Shown here piece by piece: positions 14,556-20,986 of a DNA stretch of 20,986 nt. The notes beneath the pieces are model-generated. The model made no database searches. It saw only the letters and a program-made list of their open reading frames with translations, and was not told where the DNA came from. Every line of letters starts with the position of its first letter. Within the stretch, counting starts at the first letter, position 1. The DNA is from JBOGGX01 sp050744245 (lineage in GTDB: Bacteria; Actinomycetota; Acidimicrobiia; Acidimicrobiales; JBOGGX01): NCBI GenBank assembly GCA_050744245.1, contig JBOGGX010000208.1, positions 1 to 20,986 on the forward strand. Reading direction: 5' to 3'. The position numbers and the translations under genes are program-made.

Positions 14556-15095
14556 ATGGCGACGCCCATGCGGAGCGATGACCTTGAGTTCATCAAAGCC
14601 GCGACCCGGCAGTTCGAGGCCGACCTAACCCGCGTCGTCGCCGAGCACGAGCGAGCGGGTCGTCGTGCTCGTGCTGTCCTCGGTGAGCCGAGGACCTTCG
14701 CGAACCGAGCAGTCCGGGCGACCGCACCGGTCGCGTCGCCATGGGACGAGTTGGTGGGCCCCTTCACGCGCACGGCGGGAGTGCAGAGTCGACTGAACAT
14801 CAGCCGTCAGGCGGTCGCCGCGAAGGCCGCCCGCAGGCGGTTGCTGCGCGTCATCACGGTCGACGGCGACCACCTCTACCCGGTATGGCAGTTCGACCGC
14901 AGTCAGCTGGTCTCAGGGTTCGCCCAGATCCTCAGTCGGTTCCCCGAGCGCGCCGTGGACGGCTGGACGCTGGCCGCATGGTTCCGGTCCCCCGACCCCG
15001 ACCTGGGCGAGCCGCCGATGGACGTGCTCGCTCGCGGTGACGTCGACCGAGTTCGTGTCGTCGCAGGCACAGCTGCGCGCTCCCTCGCGACATGA
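14556..15095 (+). CDS. Xre/MbcA/ParS-like antitoxin
   Basis: The 179-residue protein has a basic N-terminal half and then GPFTRTAGVQSRLNISRQAV (a helix-turn-helix) followed by LLRVITVDGDHLYPVWQFD, SGFAQILSRFPERAVDGWTL and AAWFRSPDPDLGEPPMDVLA. That C-terminal pattern is the toxin-binding domain of antitoxins paired with RES toxins. The antitoxin should cover the toxin's active site and, as a complex, bind its promoter, where the 9-bp repeats lie. AGGAGG stands five bases before the ATG. Its stop overlaps the RES gene by four bases (ATGA), which fixes equal and coupled translation. Confidence 0.85.
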   Translation: MATPMRSDDLEFIKAATRQFEADLTRVVAEHERAGRRARAVLGEPRTFANRAVRATAPVASPWDELVGPFTRTAGVQSRLNISRQAVAAKAARRRLLRVITVDGDHLYPVWQFDRSQLVSGFAQILSRFPERAVDGWTLAAWFRSPDPDLGEPPMDVLARGDVDRVRVVAGTAARSLAT

Positions 15096-15682
15096 GCCCG
15101 GTGCTGACCTTGGGCGAGCCCGGTGACCTGACCGGTTTCCCGGCGGTCCCGCCACCGAACCGCTTGCTGCGGGTGTGCCGGGCGGGACAAGCGACGTGGT
15201 GGTTCTCGTCGGACGGGACCGGCCGGTTCGACCTCGATCGACCCGAGGGCACCTGCTACCTCGCCACCGACGCCTACGCGGCCATCCGGGAAGCCACCCG
15301 ACTCGGCCCCGTCACGACCGACTGGGTGCAGGACCGCGAGCTCCGAGAAGTGCGCCCACCCAACCCGGACGCCCGGGTCGCGGCGACGAGCCGAAAGGCC
15401 GCGGGTCGGTACGGAGTCACGACGGAGCTCGTGACGGTCCTCCCTTACGACCTGCCTCGCCGGTGGGCGACGGCATTCCGCGCCCACGAGTTCGACGGGA
15501 TCCGCCATCAACTCCGGCACGATCAACGCGCCCGGCCGTCGGGCATCGCGCTGTTCGGAGCTGCCGGGCCAGGAGCTTTCCCGGAGGGGCGCGCCGAGGC
15601 ACTCATGCCGCACGACACGGAGCGCGCGGGCGTGAACGTGCTGCCACCGCCGAGCAGCATCACGCTCACCATCGTTCCGTAG
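15092..15682 (+). CDS. RES-domain toxin (predicted NAD+-degrading)
   Basis: The 196-residue protein has the marks of the RES domain: LLRVCRAGQATWWFSSDG (Arg27/30 region), TGRFDLDRPEGTCYLATDAY (the GRFD and YLA strands), Glu67 in AAIREATRLG, and a late Ser in HDQRARPSGIALFG near residue 150. These are the R-E-S positions that give the family its name. Characterised members (for example MbcT of Mycobacterium tuberculosis) destroy cellular NAD+ and are held in check by the co-encoded antitoxin. The gene is translationally coupled to that antitoxin. A strong hairpin lies about 100 bases past the stop. The pair sits just outside the att site of the element to the right. Confidence 0.87.
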   Translation: MSPVLTLGEPGDLTGFPAVPPPNRLLRVCRAGQATWWFSSDGTGRFDLDRPEGTCYLATDAYAAIREATRLGPVTTDWVQDRELREVRPPNPDARVAATSRKAAGRYGVTTELVTVLPYDLPRRWATAFRAHEFDGIRHQLRHDQRARPSGIALFGAAGPGAFPEGRAEALMPHDTERAGVNVLPPPSSITLTIVP

Positions 15683-15778
15683 TCGGTCGGACGGACGTCG
15701 ACGGGTCGGCGCCACAGGCAGGGTGACCATCCGGCCGCGACCGTCAAGCGGCGGCGTGCGGTGTAGTCAGCGCTCCGC

Positions 15779-15808
15779 CCGTGACCAGGGTTCTGGCCCT
15801 GGTCACGG
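15779..15808. terminator. Strong 12-bp hairpin, probable bidirectional terminator
   Basis: CCGTGACCAGGG (15779-15790) pairs perfectly with CCCTGGTCACGG (15797-15808) around a six-base loop. No T-run follows on either strand, so it is not a classical intrinsic terminator, but T-less hairpins are common ends in high-GC bacteria. It would end the toxin-antitoxin message from the left and, before the integration, the tRNA-Arg transcript from the right. Confidence 0.5.
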
Positions 15809-15823
15809 ATCAGATCCGCTGGG

Positions 15824-15870
15824 CGCCCTCGGCAGGAATCGAACCTGCGCACACGGCTCCGGAGGCCGTG
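15824..15870 (-). other. 3' half of tRNA-Arg(CCG): integration (att) site
   Basis: On the minus strand ACGGC-CTCCGGA-GCCGT forms an anticodon arm with anticodon CCG. It is followed by a four-base variable loop, a perfect T-arm GCAGG-TTCGATT-CCTGC (15832-15848) and the acceptor strand CGAGGGC. The 5' side is not tRNA: the expected acceptor partner GCCCTCG and a D-arm are absent, so this is a fragment, not a gene. Tyrosine integrases commonly use tRNA 3' ends as cores and leave such a fragment at one border. The integrase begins about 115 bases to the right and points inward, so the element lies at higher coordinates. An intact tRNA-Arg(CCG) is expected at its far end, beyond this window. Bases 15871-15984 hold nothing else recognisable. 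Confidence 0.75.
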
Positions 15871-15984
15871 ACGCCGATGTCGCCAAATCCCTGCTCAGGG
15901 GGCTTGTAGAGCGAGACCTTGGGGGCTCTCCCCACGGTCTCCCCAACGAGCCAGCCGGCGTCGTCCGGCAGCAGGGAGAGCGCA

Positions 15985-17298
15985 GTGGCACGGCCGTTTC
16001 AAGAGGTGAGCGTGTTTGGCATCCAGGACCGTCGGTCGCAGGCAACGGCTCGCAAGCCGTGGCTGATGCGATGGTCGGTGGACGGGCGTCAGCGCAGCAA
16101 GGCGTTCCGGACGAAAGCTGAAGCGGACCGTCAACGTGCCCGGCTGCTGCTCGCGGTCGAGGGTGGCGAGCTGTTTGACTCAGCCTCATGCGAGCCGGTC
16201 TCGTGGACCCCCGAGGCGCCGACGCCGTCGGTGTTCTCGTGGGCGTGCCGATGGCTCGAGGAGCAGTGGCCCGAGTGGCAGCCCAGGACACGCCGGTCAG
16301 CGGTCGAGGCGATCGCTCGCCTCGTCGTGTTGGCCCTGGATGACGGCGCTCCGTCGCCGCCCCGCGGATGCCGGCTCGAGATCGCCCGAGGTCTCGAGCC
16401 TGGTGGCGCGCGTGGGATGACGGGCTCCGTCGCCCGATGGGTCGACCGCTGGTCGCTACCGCTCGATGCTCTCGACCGAGCGCTGCTCGCCGGCGTTGAC
16501 CACCGGCTCGGCGTAGGGGACCGAGGCCAGCCGCTCTCGGCCGCCACTGCGTCGCGCTACCGCAAGAACGCGCGAGCGTGCATCCGCCGCGCCGTCGAAC
16601 TCGGCCTACTCCGCACGGACCCGTGGCCGACAAGCCCGCGGGGGCGATCGAAGCGGAAGGCCGCTCGTCTCCGCCAGCGCATCGACAGCCGCCGCCTTCC
16701 GGACCCCGCCACGATGGCCCGAATCATCGATGCCATCCCGAGCCAACAGCCCGCGTCCCGCAGGTACCAGGTCATGACCGCCGTCAGCTACTACGCAGGC
16801 CTACGCCCCTCGGAGGTCGTCATGCTGCGACGTCGGTCGCTCGACCTGCCGCAACGAGGGTGGGGTGAGATCGATGTGACCGAGGCCGACATCGGTGACG
16901 ACGAGCCGGGCGAACCGAAGACTGGACCACGGCCGGTACCCATCCCGCCCGTGCTCGTCGACATGTTGCGCGAGTGGGTGGACCTCCACGACTTCGGTGC
17001 CGAGCAACTGATCTTCCGCACCCGGTCCGGCAGGGCGCCAACGGCGTCGAACTGGAGTCGCGCGTGGCATCGCGCTCTGCGTGCGGCGGGCGTCGAGCCG
17101 CTTCGCCTCTACGACTGCCGGCACGCTGCAGCGACCACGTGGCTGAAGGCCGGCGTCCCGCTCGGCGAGGTGGCGAGCCGCCTCGGGCACAGCGTCGAGA
17201 CTCTTGTGTCCACGTACGTCGGCTCTCTCTCCGGCGACGACGATCTCGCCAATCGGCGCATCGAGGAGGTCCTCTCCTCGGCCCGGGAAGCGTCGTGA
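15985..17298 (+). CDS. Tyrosine-type site-specific integrase
   Basis: The 437-residue protein begins FGIQDRR...KPWLMRWSVDGRQR, then AFRTKAEADRQRARLLLAVE, the arm-binding N-terminus of actinobacterial integrases. A core-binding region and a catalytic domain follow. Catalytic residues are R274 (YYAGLRPSEV), a probable K312 (EPKTGPRPVPI), R379 and H380 (LYDCRHAAATTW), H402 (RLGHSVETL) and nucleophile Y411 (STYVGSL). The HxxR histidine is a tyrosine here (YDCRH), a variant also seen in other actinobacterial integrases. The GTG has GGGAGA seven bases upstream and matches the family's usual start; longer in-frame versions run into the att region. It should recombine the element at the tRNA-Arg site beside it. 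No excisionase is visible next to it. Confidence 0.9.
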   Translation: MARPFQEVSVFGIQDRRSQATARKPWLMRWSVDGRQRSKAFRTKAEADRQRARLLLAVEGGELFDSASCEPVSWTPEAPTPSVFSWACRWLEEQWPEWQPRTRRSAVEAIARLVVLALDDGAPSPPRGCRLEIARGLEPGGARGMTGSVARWVDRWSLPLDALDRALLAGVDHRLGVGDRGQPLSAATASRYRKNARACIRRAVELGLLRTDPWPTSPRGRSKRKAARLRQRIDSRRLPDPATMARIIDAIPSQQPASRRYQVMTAVSYYAGLRPSEVVMLRRRSLDLPQRGWGEIDVTEADIGDDEPGEPKTGPRPVPIPPVLVDMLREWVDLHDFGAEQLIFRTRSGRAPTASNWSRAWHRALRAAGVEPLRLYDCRHAAATTWLKAGVPLGEVASRLGHSVETLVSTYVGSLSGDDDLANRRIEEVLSSAREAS

Positions 17299-17347
17299 CG
17301 ACTTTGCCTTCACCGACCGGCCCGCCGAAGATTAGATCCAATACCGT

Positions 17348-17710
17348 TCAATTAGAGATGTGGATGGCTTGGTCGGGTGGTCGGTCGGGTTGGGGCCAGT
17401 CTCGGTGGCGGGATCGCTTTACGTGCCAGCGGGTGTACTTGCGTTTGATGACTCTGGGGTTGGCTCGGGGTCACCGTCGGGGCAGGAGCCGAGCGATGAG
17501 TTCGCGGATGGCGTGTCGCCAGAGGCGGCTGGTGGTGTCGGTGGCCTCAGGGGGAACGGCGCCCGCTTGGGCGATGGATCGGCGGGAGATCCGCAGGGCG
17601 GCGACGAAGGAGACCCGGTCGGGATCGCGGCCGGCGTGGGCGGTGGCGTCGAACATGAGGGCCCGGATGGCGTAGTGGTAGCACAGGTTCCATGAGGTAG
17701 CGAAGTTCAA
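17348..17710 (-). pseudogene. C-terminal remnant of an IS4-like transposase
   Basis: The minus strand gives CYHYAIRALMFDATAHAGRD, PDRVSFVAALRISRRSIAQA and HAIRELIARLLPRR. After a one-base shift near 17478 it continues as NPRVIKRKYTRWHVKRSRHR to a stop at 17348. The PDRxSFxxALRxxRR and PRVIKRK motifs are the C-terminal end of IS4-type transposases. The catalytic DDE part is absent, leaving about 120 of some 400 residues. This is the worn 3' end of an insertion sequence inside the integrated element. The short AT-richer stretch at 17328-17356 is probably its terminal region, but no matching opposite end was found. Confidence 0.72.
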
Positions 17711-17776
17711 CGCTGTGTAACGCTACCGACCGCTCGAACCCCACATTGCCAGCGTTTTTGCTTCTCACGGTGCTTC

Positions 17777-18169
17777 TCACGAGCGCTCCTCGGCGTTGGC
17801 TCCGCGTGCGAGATCGGGCAGTAGGTCCAGCTCTCGCCCTGGGGGAGGCGTCCGGTCGAAGTCGTCGCCAAGCCCCCGGCGGCGACCTGAGGATCGATCC
17901 TGACCCGCGGTCGCTAGCAGCGGCCGAAGCCGGCGCGGTACTGCACTTGGTCGCCGCCACAACGGCCAGCCGGAAGGCGCCGCCTTCGTGCGATGTTGGA
18001 TCTCCCGCTTGCGCCGGGCCAGCACGCGCACGCAGCGGAAGCACACGCCGACCTCGGGGTGCTGGTCCAAGCGGACCAGGCTTGCCCGCACGGTGCGGTC
18101 GCCGCAGCACCAGCAACCCATCGCGCTGGGCGGCTCGAACGCGTCGGTACCGACCGCAGTGATCGCCAT
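17777..18169 (-). CDS. Small CxxC/CxxC protein, probable zinc ribbon
   Basis: The first 60 residues are well formed: CWCCGDRTVRASLVRLDQHP with Cys19/21/22, then EVGVCFRCVRVLARRKREIQ with Cys43/46. The two knuckles could bind one zinc. GGGAG nine bases before the ATG supports the start at 18169. Beyond residue about 75 the sequence turns into Arg/Pro-rich low-complexity text. In another frame the same DNA reads VQYRAGFGRC and then stops at 17914, which looks like a more natural end, so one frameshift near 17950 may have lengthened this ORF artificially. The role is unknown; it lies in the integrated element, upstream of the transposase remnant. Confidence 0.5.
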   Translation of the reverse strand: MAITAVGTDAFEPPSAMGCWCCGDRTVRASLVRLDQHPEVGVCFRCVRVLARRKREIQHRTKAAPSGWPLWRRPSAVPRRLRPLLATAGQDRSSGRRRGLGDDFDRTPPPGRELDLLPDLARGANAEERS

Positions 18170-18276
18170 CCCGCCATTCTCCCACCCTCAACTCGGGTCG
18201 ACGGCGCCAGTCGCGTCGAACTCCAAGCGCGGCGCGGCGCACGTTGGTTCCTGAACGCGGGTGCGCTGGCTGGCGG

Positions 18277-18753
18277 TCAGGTCTTCGGGCGTTCCTTCCC
18301 ACCGGCCTTGAGGAGCGCGACAACCTCGGCGATCCGCTCAGCACGGAGGACTGGTCGTCGTTTGGTCGCGTCGATCCATCGCAAGTAGGCCCCCCTGTAG
18401 AACTGGGCGAGGGAGTCGAAGAACGCGCCGGCCTCCGGCTCGGCCCGCAGCGCCTCGGCGATGTCGTCCGCGAGGTCGTCGCGCTGCGGTCCCTCTGGGA
18501 AGAGCACGACCTCGACGGTGTCGCCCGGCGCGATGCCGCAGTCTCGTCGCCATGCCGGACCGAGGAGGATGCCGTGCCCGTCGTCGAGCGGCTCGACCAC
18601 GGCGCGCACGCCCATGCCGTTCACAGTGCCGGCGACGGGGTGCGACGGCTTGGCGCCCCAGACGCCGTCAGGATCGAACGGGACAGGGACCAGGACGCGC
18701 CTTCGGCGGTCCTTGACGACGGTGACGGTGTAGGTCCTGGCTCGCTGTCCCAC
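18277..18753 (-). CDS. DUF1905/YdeI-like protein
   Basis: The 158-residue product joins a DUF1905 beta-barrel (RTYTVTVVKD, VLVPVPFDPDGVWGAKPSHP, VNGMGVRAVVEPL, GPAWRRDCGIAPGDTVEVVL) to a C-terminal YdeI/OmpD-associated helical motif (FFDSLAQFYRGAYLRWIDAT, RAERIAEVVALLKAGGKERP). Members have been linked by name to bacteriocin protection and outer-membrane stress, but in Actinobacteria the function is unknown. Relatives start just before RTYT, so the GTG at 18753 is preferred; an in-frame GTG at 18864 adds 37 residues without family resemblance or ribosome site. GACGAT about ten bases before the GTG could be a -10 box for a near-leaderless message. Confidence 0.82.
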   Translation of the reverse strand: MGQRARTYTVTVVKDRRRRVLVPVPFDPDGVWGAKPSHPVAGTVNGMGVRAVVEPLDDGHGILLGPAWRRDCGIAPGDTVEVVLFPEGPQRDDLADDIAEALRAEPEAGAFFDSLAQFYRGAYLRWIDATKRRPVLRAERIAEVVALLKAGGKERPKT

Positions 18754-18878
18754 GCCGCTGATCGTCGCAGAGACGGCAGCGCGGCGACAGACCGGTCCGA
18801 CGCAACCACGCGTCCACCGTTGGTCGATGCGACATCCTTCCGTTGCGTTGATGTGAACGGTCACGGAGCTGCGTCAGG

Positions 18879-19037
18879 ATGGATGCACGCAACCTCGAAG
18901 CGAGGAAGGCGCCGGGGCCCGCTCGGGCGCGAGCAGACGTCTTCACCGATCGGCCGCGATGGTGGGTGACGCTCCTACCTGTGGTCGCCTGGCTCAGCGC
19001 CGCCATCGCGGTGTTCCTCATCGAACTCCTCGGGTAG
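18879..19037 (+). CDS. 52-residue single-pass membrane protein
   Basis: This short frame starts at an ATG with GGAG about ten bases upstream. It gives a basic N-terminal half with four Ala-Arg pairs and the segment DVFTDRPRWWVT. One clear membrane helix follows (LLPVVAWLSAAIAVFLIELL), then a stop after one Gly. By the positive-inside rule the N-terminus faces the cytoplasm. Small proteins of this type may regulate or stabilise larger membrane complexes, but no family is recognised. It lies between DUF1905 and TetR genes, both on the other strand. The coding call rests on the hydrophobic helix and start site only. Confidence 0.5.
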   Translation: MDARNLEARKAPGPARARADVFTDRPRWWVTLLPVVAWLSAAIAVFLIELLG

Positions 19038-19089
19038 AGGCGGCCAAGCCGATCGCCGGGTTGCACGCGTGACACGCGGTACGGAGCCG

Positions 19090-19836
19090 TCACCGCGCCC
19101 GATGGGCTGTCCGTCGAGATCCGTTCGGCGGACGCGACGTCGGCTGGAGCCCGGCGATGATGAGGTCGACGCCGGTGGCGAATTGGGCGTCGCTGTCGCA
19201 GTTGCAGCAGACGGCGATCCCGATCTCGAAGAGGTGGTCGGGCACGTCGCTGGGGAGCATCTGCGCGACGCGGCGGATGCGCTGGGAGTCGGACTCGGGG
19301 CTGTGGGCGGCAGCGGCGGCGTTCCCGGCCGCCACTTCCATGGCGGCGTAGCCGAAGGCGTGGCCGAGCACGGCGCACACGGCCTGTGCGGCGGCGTTGC
19401 GATCGAAGCCGGCGTGTTCCATCGGGGCGATGCAGGCGGCATACAGCTCGAGGGCTTCAACGGGCATGAGCGAGCGGCGGCAGATCAGCGGCGCGGCCTG
19501 CGGGTGTCGGCGTACGACGTCGCGCAGGCCGGCGGCGGCTGAGCGCAGCACGTCCTGCCAGCTGCCGGTGGTGTCGGCGGCGGCCAGGGCTTCTGACCAG
19601 AGCAGCTCCACGAGCCCGTCGAGCAGCCCGTCTTTGCCCTCGACGTGGTTGTAGAGGGCGGTGCCCTCGACGCCCAGGGCAGCGCCGAGCTTCCGCATGG
19701 TGAGCGCCTCGAGGCCGTGCTCGTCGACGAAGGCGAGCGTGGCATCGAGGACGCGCCGGCGCGTGAGCCGCGTCGGGGAGTCCGGTGCGAGTTCGGCGGC
19801 CGGAGTCACCGACCGGGGTGCTGTGGTTCTGGGCAT
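19090..19836 (-). CDS. TetR-family repressor
   Basis: The 248-residue protein has a TetR N-terminal domain: RLTRRRVLDATLAFVDEHGL, EALTMRKLGAALGVEGTALY, NHVEGKDGLLDGLVELLW. The ligand-binding half is of the TetR C-terminal type (RHPQAAPLICRRSLMPVEAL, AVCAVLGHAFGYAAMEVAAG). Near the C-terminus a Cys cluster CCNCDSD stands just before the last helix (GVDLIIAGLQP). It could be a metal or thiol-reactive site, though it may simply be a surface loop. AGGTGG lies close before the ATG. It is divergent from an ABC exporter operon, the usual arrangement in which the repressor controls export of its own ligand. The gap contains a long inverted repeat. Confidence 0.9.
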   Translation of the reverse strand: MPRTTAPRSVTPAAELAPDSPTRLTRRRVLDATLAFVDEHGLEALTMRKLGAALGVEGTALYNHVEGKDGLLDGLVELLWSEALAAADTTGSWQDVLRSAAAGLRDVVRRHPQAAPLICRRSLMPVEALELYAACIAPMEHAGFDRNAAAQAVCAVLGHAFGYAAMEVAAGNAAAAAHSPESDSQRIRRVAQMLPSDVPDHLFEIGIAVCCNCDSDAQFATGVDLIIAGLQPTSRPPNGSRRTAHRAR

Positions 19837-19860
19837 CGCTCCACCTGTCACGAGACGAGG

Positions 19861-19901
19861 TTGACATGGTACATCACTGGCGCTAATGAGTGATGTCCAT
19901 G
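19861..19901 (+). promoter_or_regulatory. ABC-operon promoter covered by a TetR-type inverted repeat
   Basis: TTGACA (19861-19866) and TAATGA (19884-19889) are spaced exactly 17 bases, giving a start of transcription near 19896-19899. CATGGTACATCACT (19865-19878) and AGTGATGTCCATG (19889-19901) form a dyad with 13 paired bases and one bulged T. It spans the -35 edge to the start codon. A TetR dimer or pair of dimers on this dyad would shut the promoter. Binding by the adjacent TetR is inferred. Confidence 0.7.
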
Positions 19902-20900
19902 AACGATGTTCACACCGGGAAGCGGTCGCTGCGGTCGACCGACGCTGGATCCGAGCCGGTGCCGGTGCTCGAGGCCCGCGGGTTGACCAAGGTGTACGGC
20001 ACTGCCGACAGGCCCATGCCGGCCGTCGACGGCGTCGACCTGTCGGTGGCGGCGGGAGAGGTGGTGGCACTGCTGGGCCCTAACGGGGCCGGCAAGACCA
20101 CCACGATCAAGATGGCGGCCGGGCTCGTCACCCCGACCGGCGGGACGGTGGCGATCCTCGGCCACGACCTGCGCGCCCATCGGGGCGCCGCCGTGCGTCG
20201 CCTCGGCGCAGTGCTGGAAGGGGGCCGCAACGTCTACTGGGCCCTGTCGGCCTGGCAGAACCTCATCTACTTCGGTCGTCTCCGGGGCCTGCGGACCCGG
20301 GACTTCGCCGAGCGGGCCGAGTGGCTGCTGCGCCAGCTGCGGTTGTGGGACCGTCGCCACGAGCAAGTGGGCAGCTTCTCGCGGGGCATGCAGCAGAAGG
20401 TCGCCGTCGGCGCCGCCCTGGTGATCGACCCCGCGCTGCTGCTGCTGGATGAGCCGACCATCGGCCTCGACGTGAGCGCGGCCCGAACCGTCAAGGACTG
20501 GGTGCGACGCCTGGCCGTCGAGGAGCAGACCGCGGTGGTGCTCACCACCCACCAGCTCGCCGTGGCGCAGGAGCTCGCCGATCGGGTCGCGGTGATCGCC
20601 GAGGGTCGCATCGTCGCCGACCGGCCGGTCGCCGAGCTGCTCGAGCAGTTCCGCGACGACCGCTACCAGATCGAGTTGGCTGCACCTGCGCGCGACGTTC
20701 CGCTCAGCGGTCTCTATGACGTCGTCGACGGCGACGGGACCGCCGCTCGCGCCACGCTGGCGGTGACGAGCACTGACAGCGAGGTCCTGTACGAGGTGCT
20801 AGCGTTGCTCGCCCGGCACCGGCTGCCGCTCGTGTCGGTTTCCAGGGTGCAGCCCGACCTCGAGGATGTGTTCGTTCGCCTCGTCGGCGCCGACCGGTGA
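19899..20900 (+). CDS. ABC-2 type transporter ATP-binding protein
   Basis: The 333-residue ATPase has Walker A GPNGAGKT (60-67), signature FSRGMQQK (near 161-167), Walker B LLLLDEPT (180-187) and switch His218 in VVLTTHQLAV. The length, the QNLIYFGRLRG Q-loop region and the C-terminal extension (DVFVRLVGADR) match ATPases of ABC-2 exporters for drugs, polysaccharides or natural products. The ATG at 19899 is chosen because the promoter predicts transcription starting there; an in-frame GTG at 19890 would lie before the transcript. The stop overlaps the next start (GTGA), so the permease is coupled. Control by the divergent TetR is likely. Confidence 0.93.
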   Translation: MNDVHTGKRSLRSTDAGSEPVPVLEARGLTKVYGTADRPMPAVDGVDLSVAAGEVVALLGPNGAGKTTTIKMAAGLVTPTGGTVAILGHDLRAHRGAAVRRLGAVLEGGRNVYWALSAWQNLIYFGRLRGLRTRDFAERAEWLLRQLRLWDRRHEQVGSFSRGMQQKVAVGAALVIDPALLLLDEPTIGLDVSAARTVKDWVRRLAVEEQTAVVLTTHQLAVAQELADRVAVIAEGRIVADRPVAELLEQFRDDRYQIELAAPARDVPLSGLYDVVDGDGTAARATLAVTSTDSEVLYEVLALLARHRLPLVSVSRVQPDLEDVFVRLVGADR

Positions 20901-20986
20901 CCGCCACCTCCACGGTGGCCGCTCGAGACCTGGGCGCGGGCGCCGCGGCGCGCATGATCGGCAACGAAGCCGGCAAGGGCGTGCGG
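20897..20986 (+). CDS. ABC-2 permease, N-terminal fragment (runs off window)
   Basis: A GTG overlapping the ATPase stop by four bases opens a frame with MTATSTVAARDLGAG and MIGNEAGKGVR, reaching the window end without a stop. The IGNEAGKG segment resembles the cytoplasmic N-terminus just before the first membrane helix of ABC-2 permeases. Position directly after the ATPase supports it. Only 30 residues are visible, so substrate and membrane topology cannot be judged. Confidence 0.65.
   Translation, partial: MTATSTVAARDLGAGAAARMIGNEAGKGVR

Noticed and set aside
15824..15905. A complete tRNA-Arg gene on the minus strand
   Set aside because: The T-arm, anticodon arm and 3' acceptor strand are good, but no D-arm forms and the 5' acceptor strand (GCCCCCT at best) does not match CGAGGGC, so only the 3' half is tRNA.
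1..20986. CRISPR arrays, riboswitches or rRNA
   Set aside because: No regularly spaced repeats longer than the 9-bp operator units, no conserved riboswitch cores and no rRNA-like stretches were found on reading either strand.

Overview
The window is about 21 kb of very GC-rich DNA in which every recognisable family is typical of Actinobacteria (MarR with a Cys-rich tail, ArsR-phosphatase fusion, RES/Xre pair, actinobacterial tyrosine integrase). At least three promoters place the -10 box about 7-9 bases before the start codon, which implies leaderless mRNAs, also common in that phylum. A soil, sediment or aquatic actinobacterium, perhaps of the Acidimicrobiia, is a reasonable guess, but it is inference.

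Left part (1-6.6 kb): a worn region. On the minus strand lie an exported delta-60-repeat protein and, just downstream, a frameshifted membrane protein. Next come an intact two-repeat ABM-like protein, a PNPOx-like flavoprotein gene that has lost its 5' end, and a VOC-fold protein with two compensating indels. An arylsulfatase gene on the plus strand has lost its catalytic core through internal deletions.

Middle (6.6-11.7 kb): an apparently intact minus-strand set of LuxR/TPR regulator, SnoaL-like protein and acyl-CoA-dehydrogenase-type flavoprotein. Divergent from it is a compact MarR-protoglobin operon with a perfect TTGACA box and a palindrome inside the promoter. The MarR protein carries a four-cysteine C-terminal extension. 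A SnoaL-like gene with an internal deletion follows.

Arsenic cluster (11.7-14.4 kb): a leaderless ArsR-type HTH fused to an LMW-phosphatase/arsenate-reductase domain overlaps a dedicated ArsC with an N-terminal helical domain. ArsM (arsenite methyltransferase) is transcribed divergently from a second ArsR that carries the CVCDL metal motif. No arsenite efflux pump is present in the window, so the visible chemistry is reduction of arsenate followed by methylation.

Right part (14.5-21 kb): an Xre/ParS-like antitoxin and RES-domain toxin operon sits behind a 9-bp repeat array. Next are a strong hairpin and a 3'-half tRNA-Arg(CCG) fragment beside a tyrosine integrase, which marks the left border of an integrated element. 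The element side holds a broken IS4-like transposase end, a small CxxC/CxxC protein, a DUF1905/YdeI protein and a 52-residue membrane protein. A TetR repressor lies divergent from an ABC-2 exporter operon, whose permease runs off the window. A long inverted repeat covers the exporter promoter.

No CRISPR array, rRNA, intact tRNA or riboswitch was seen.
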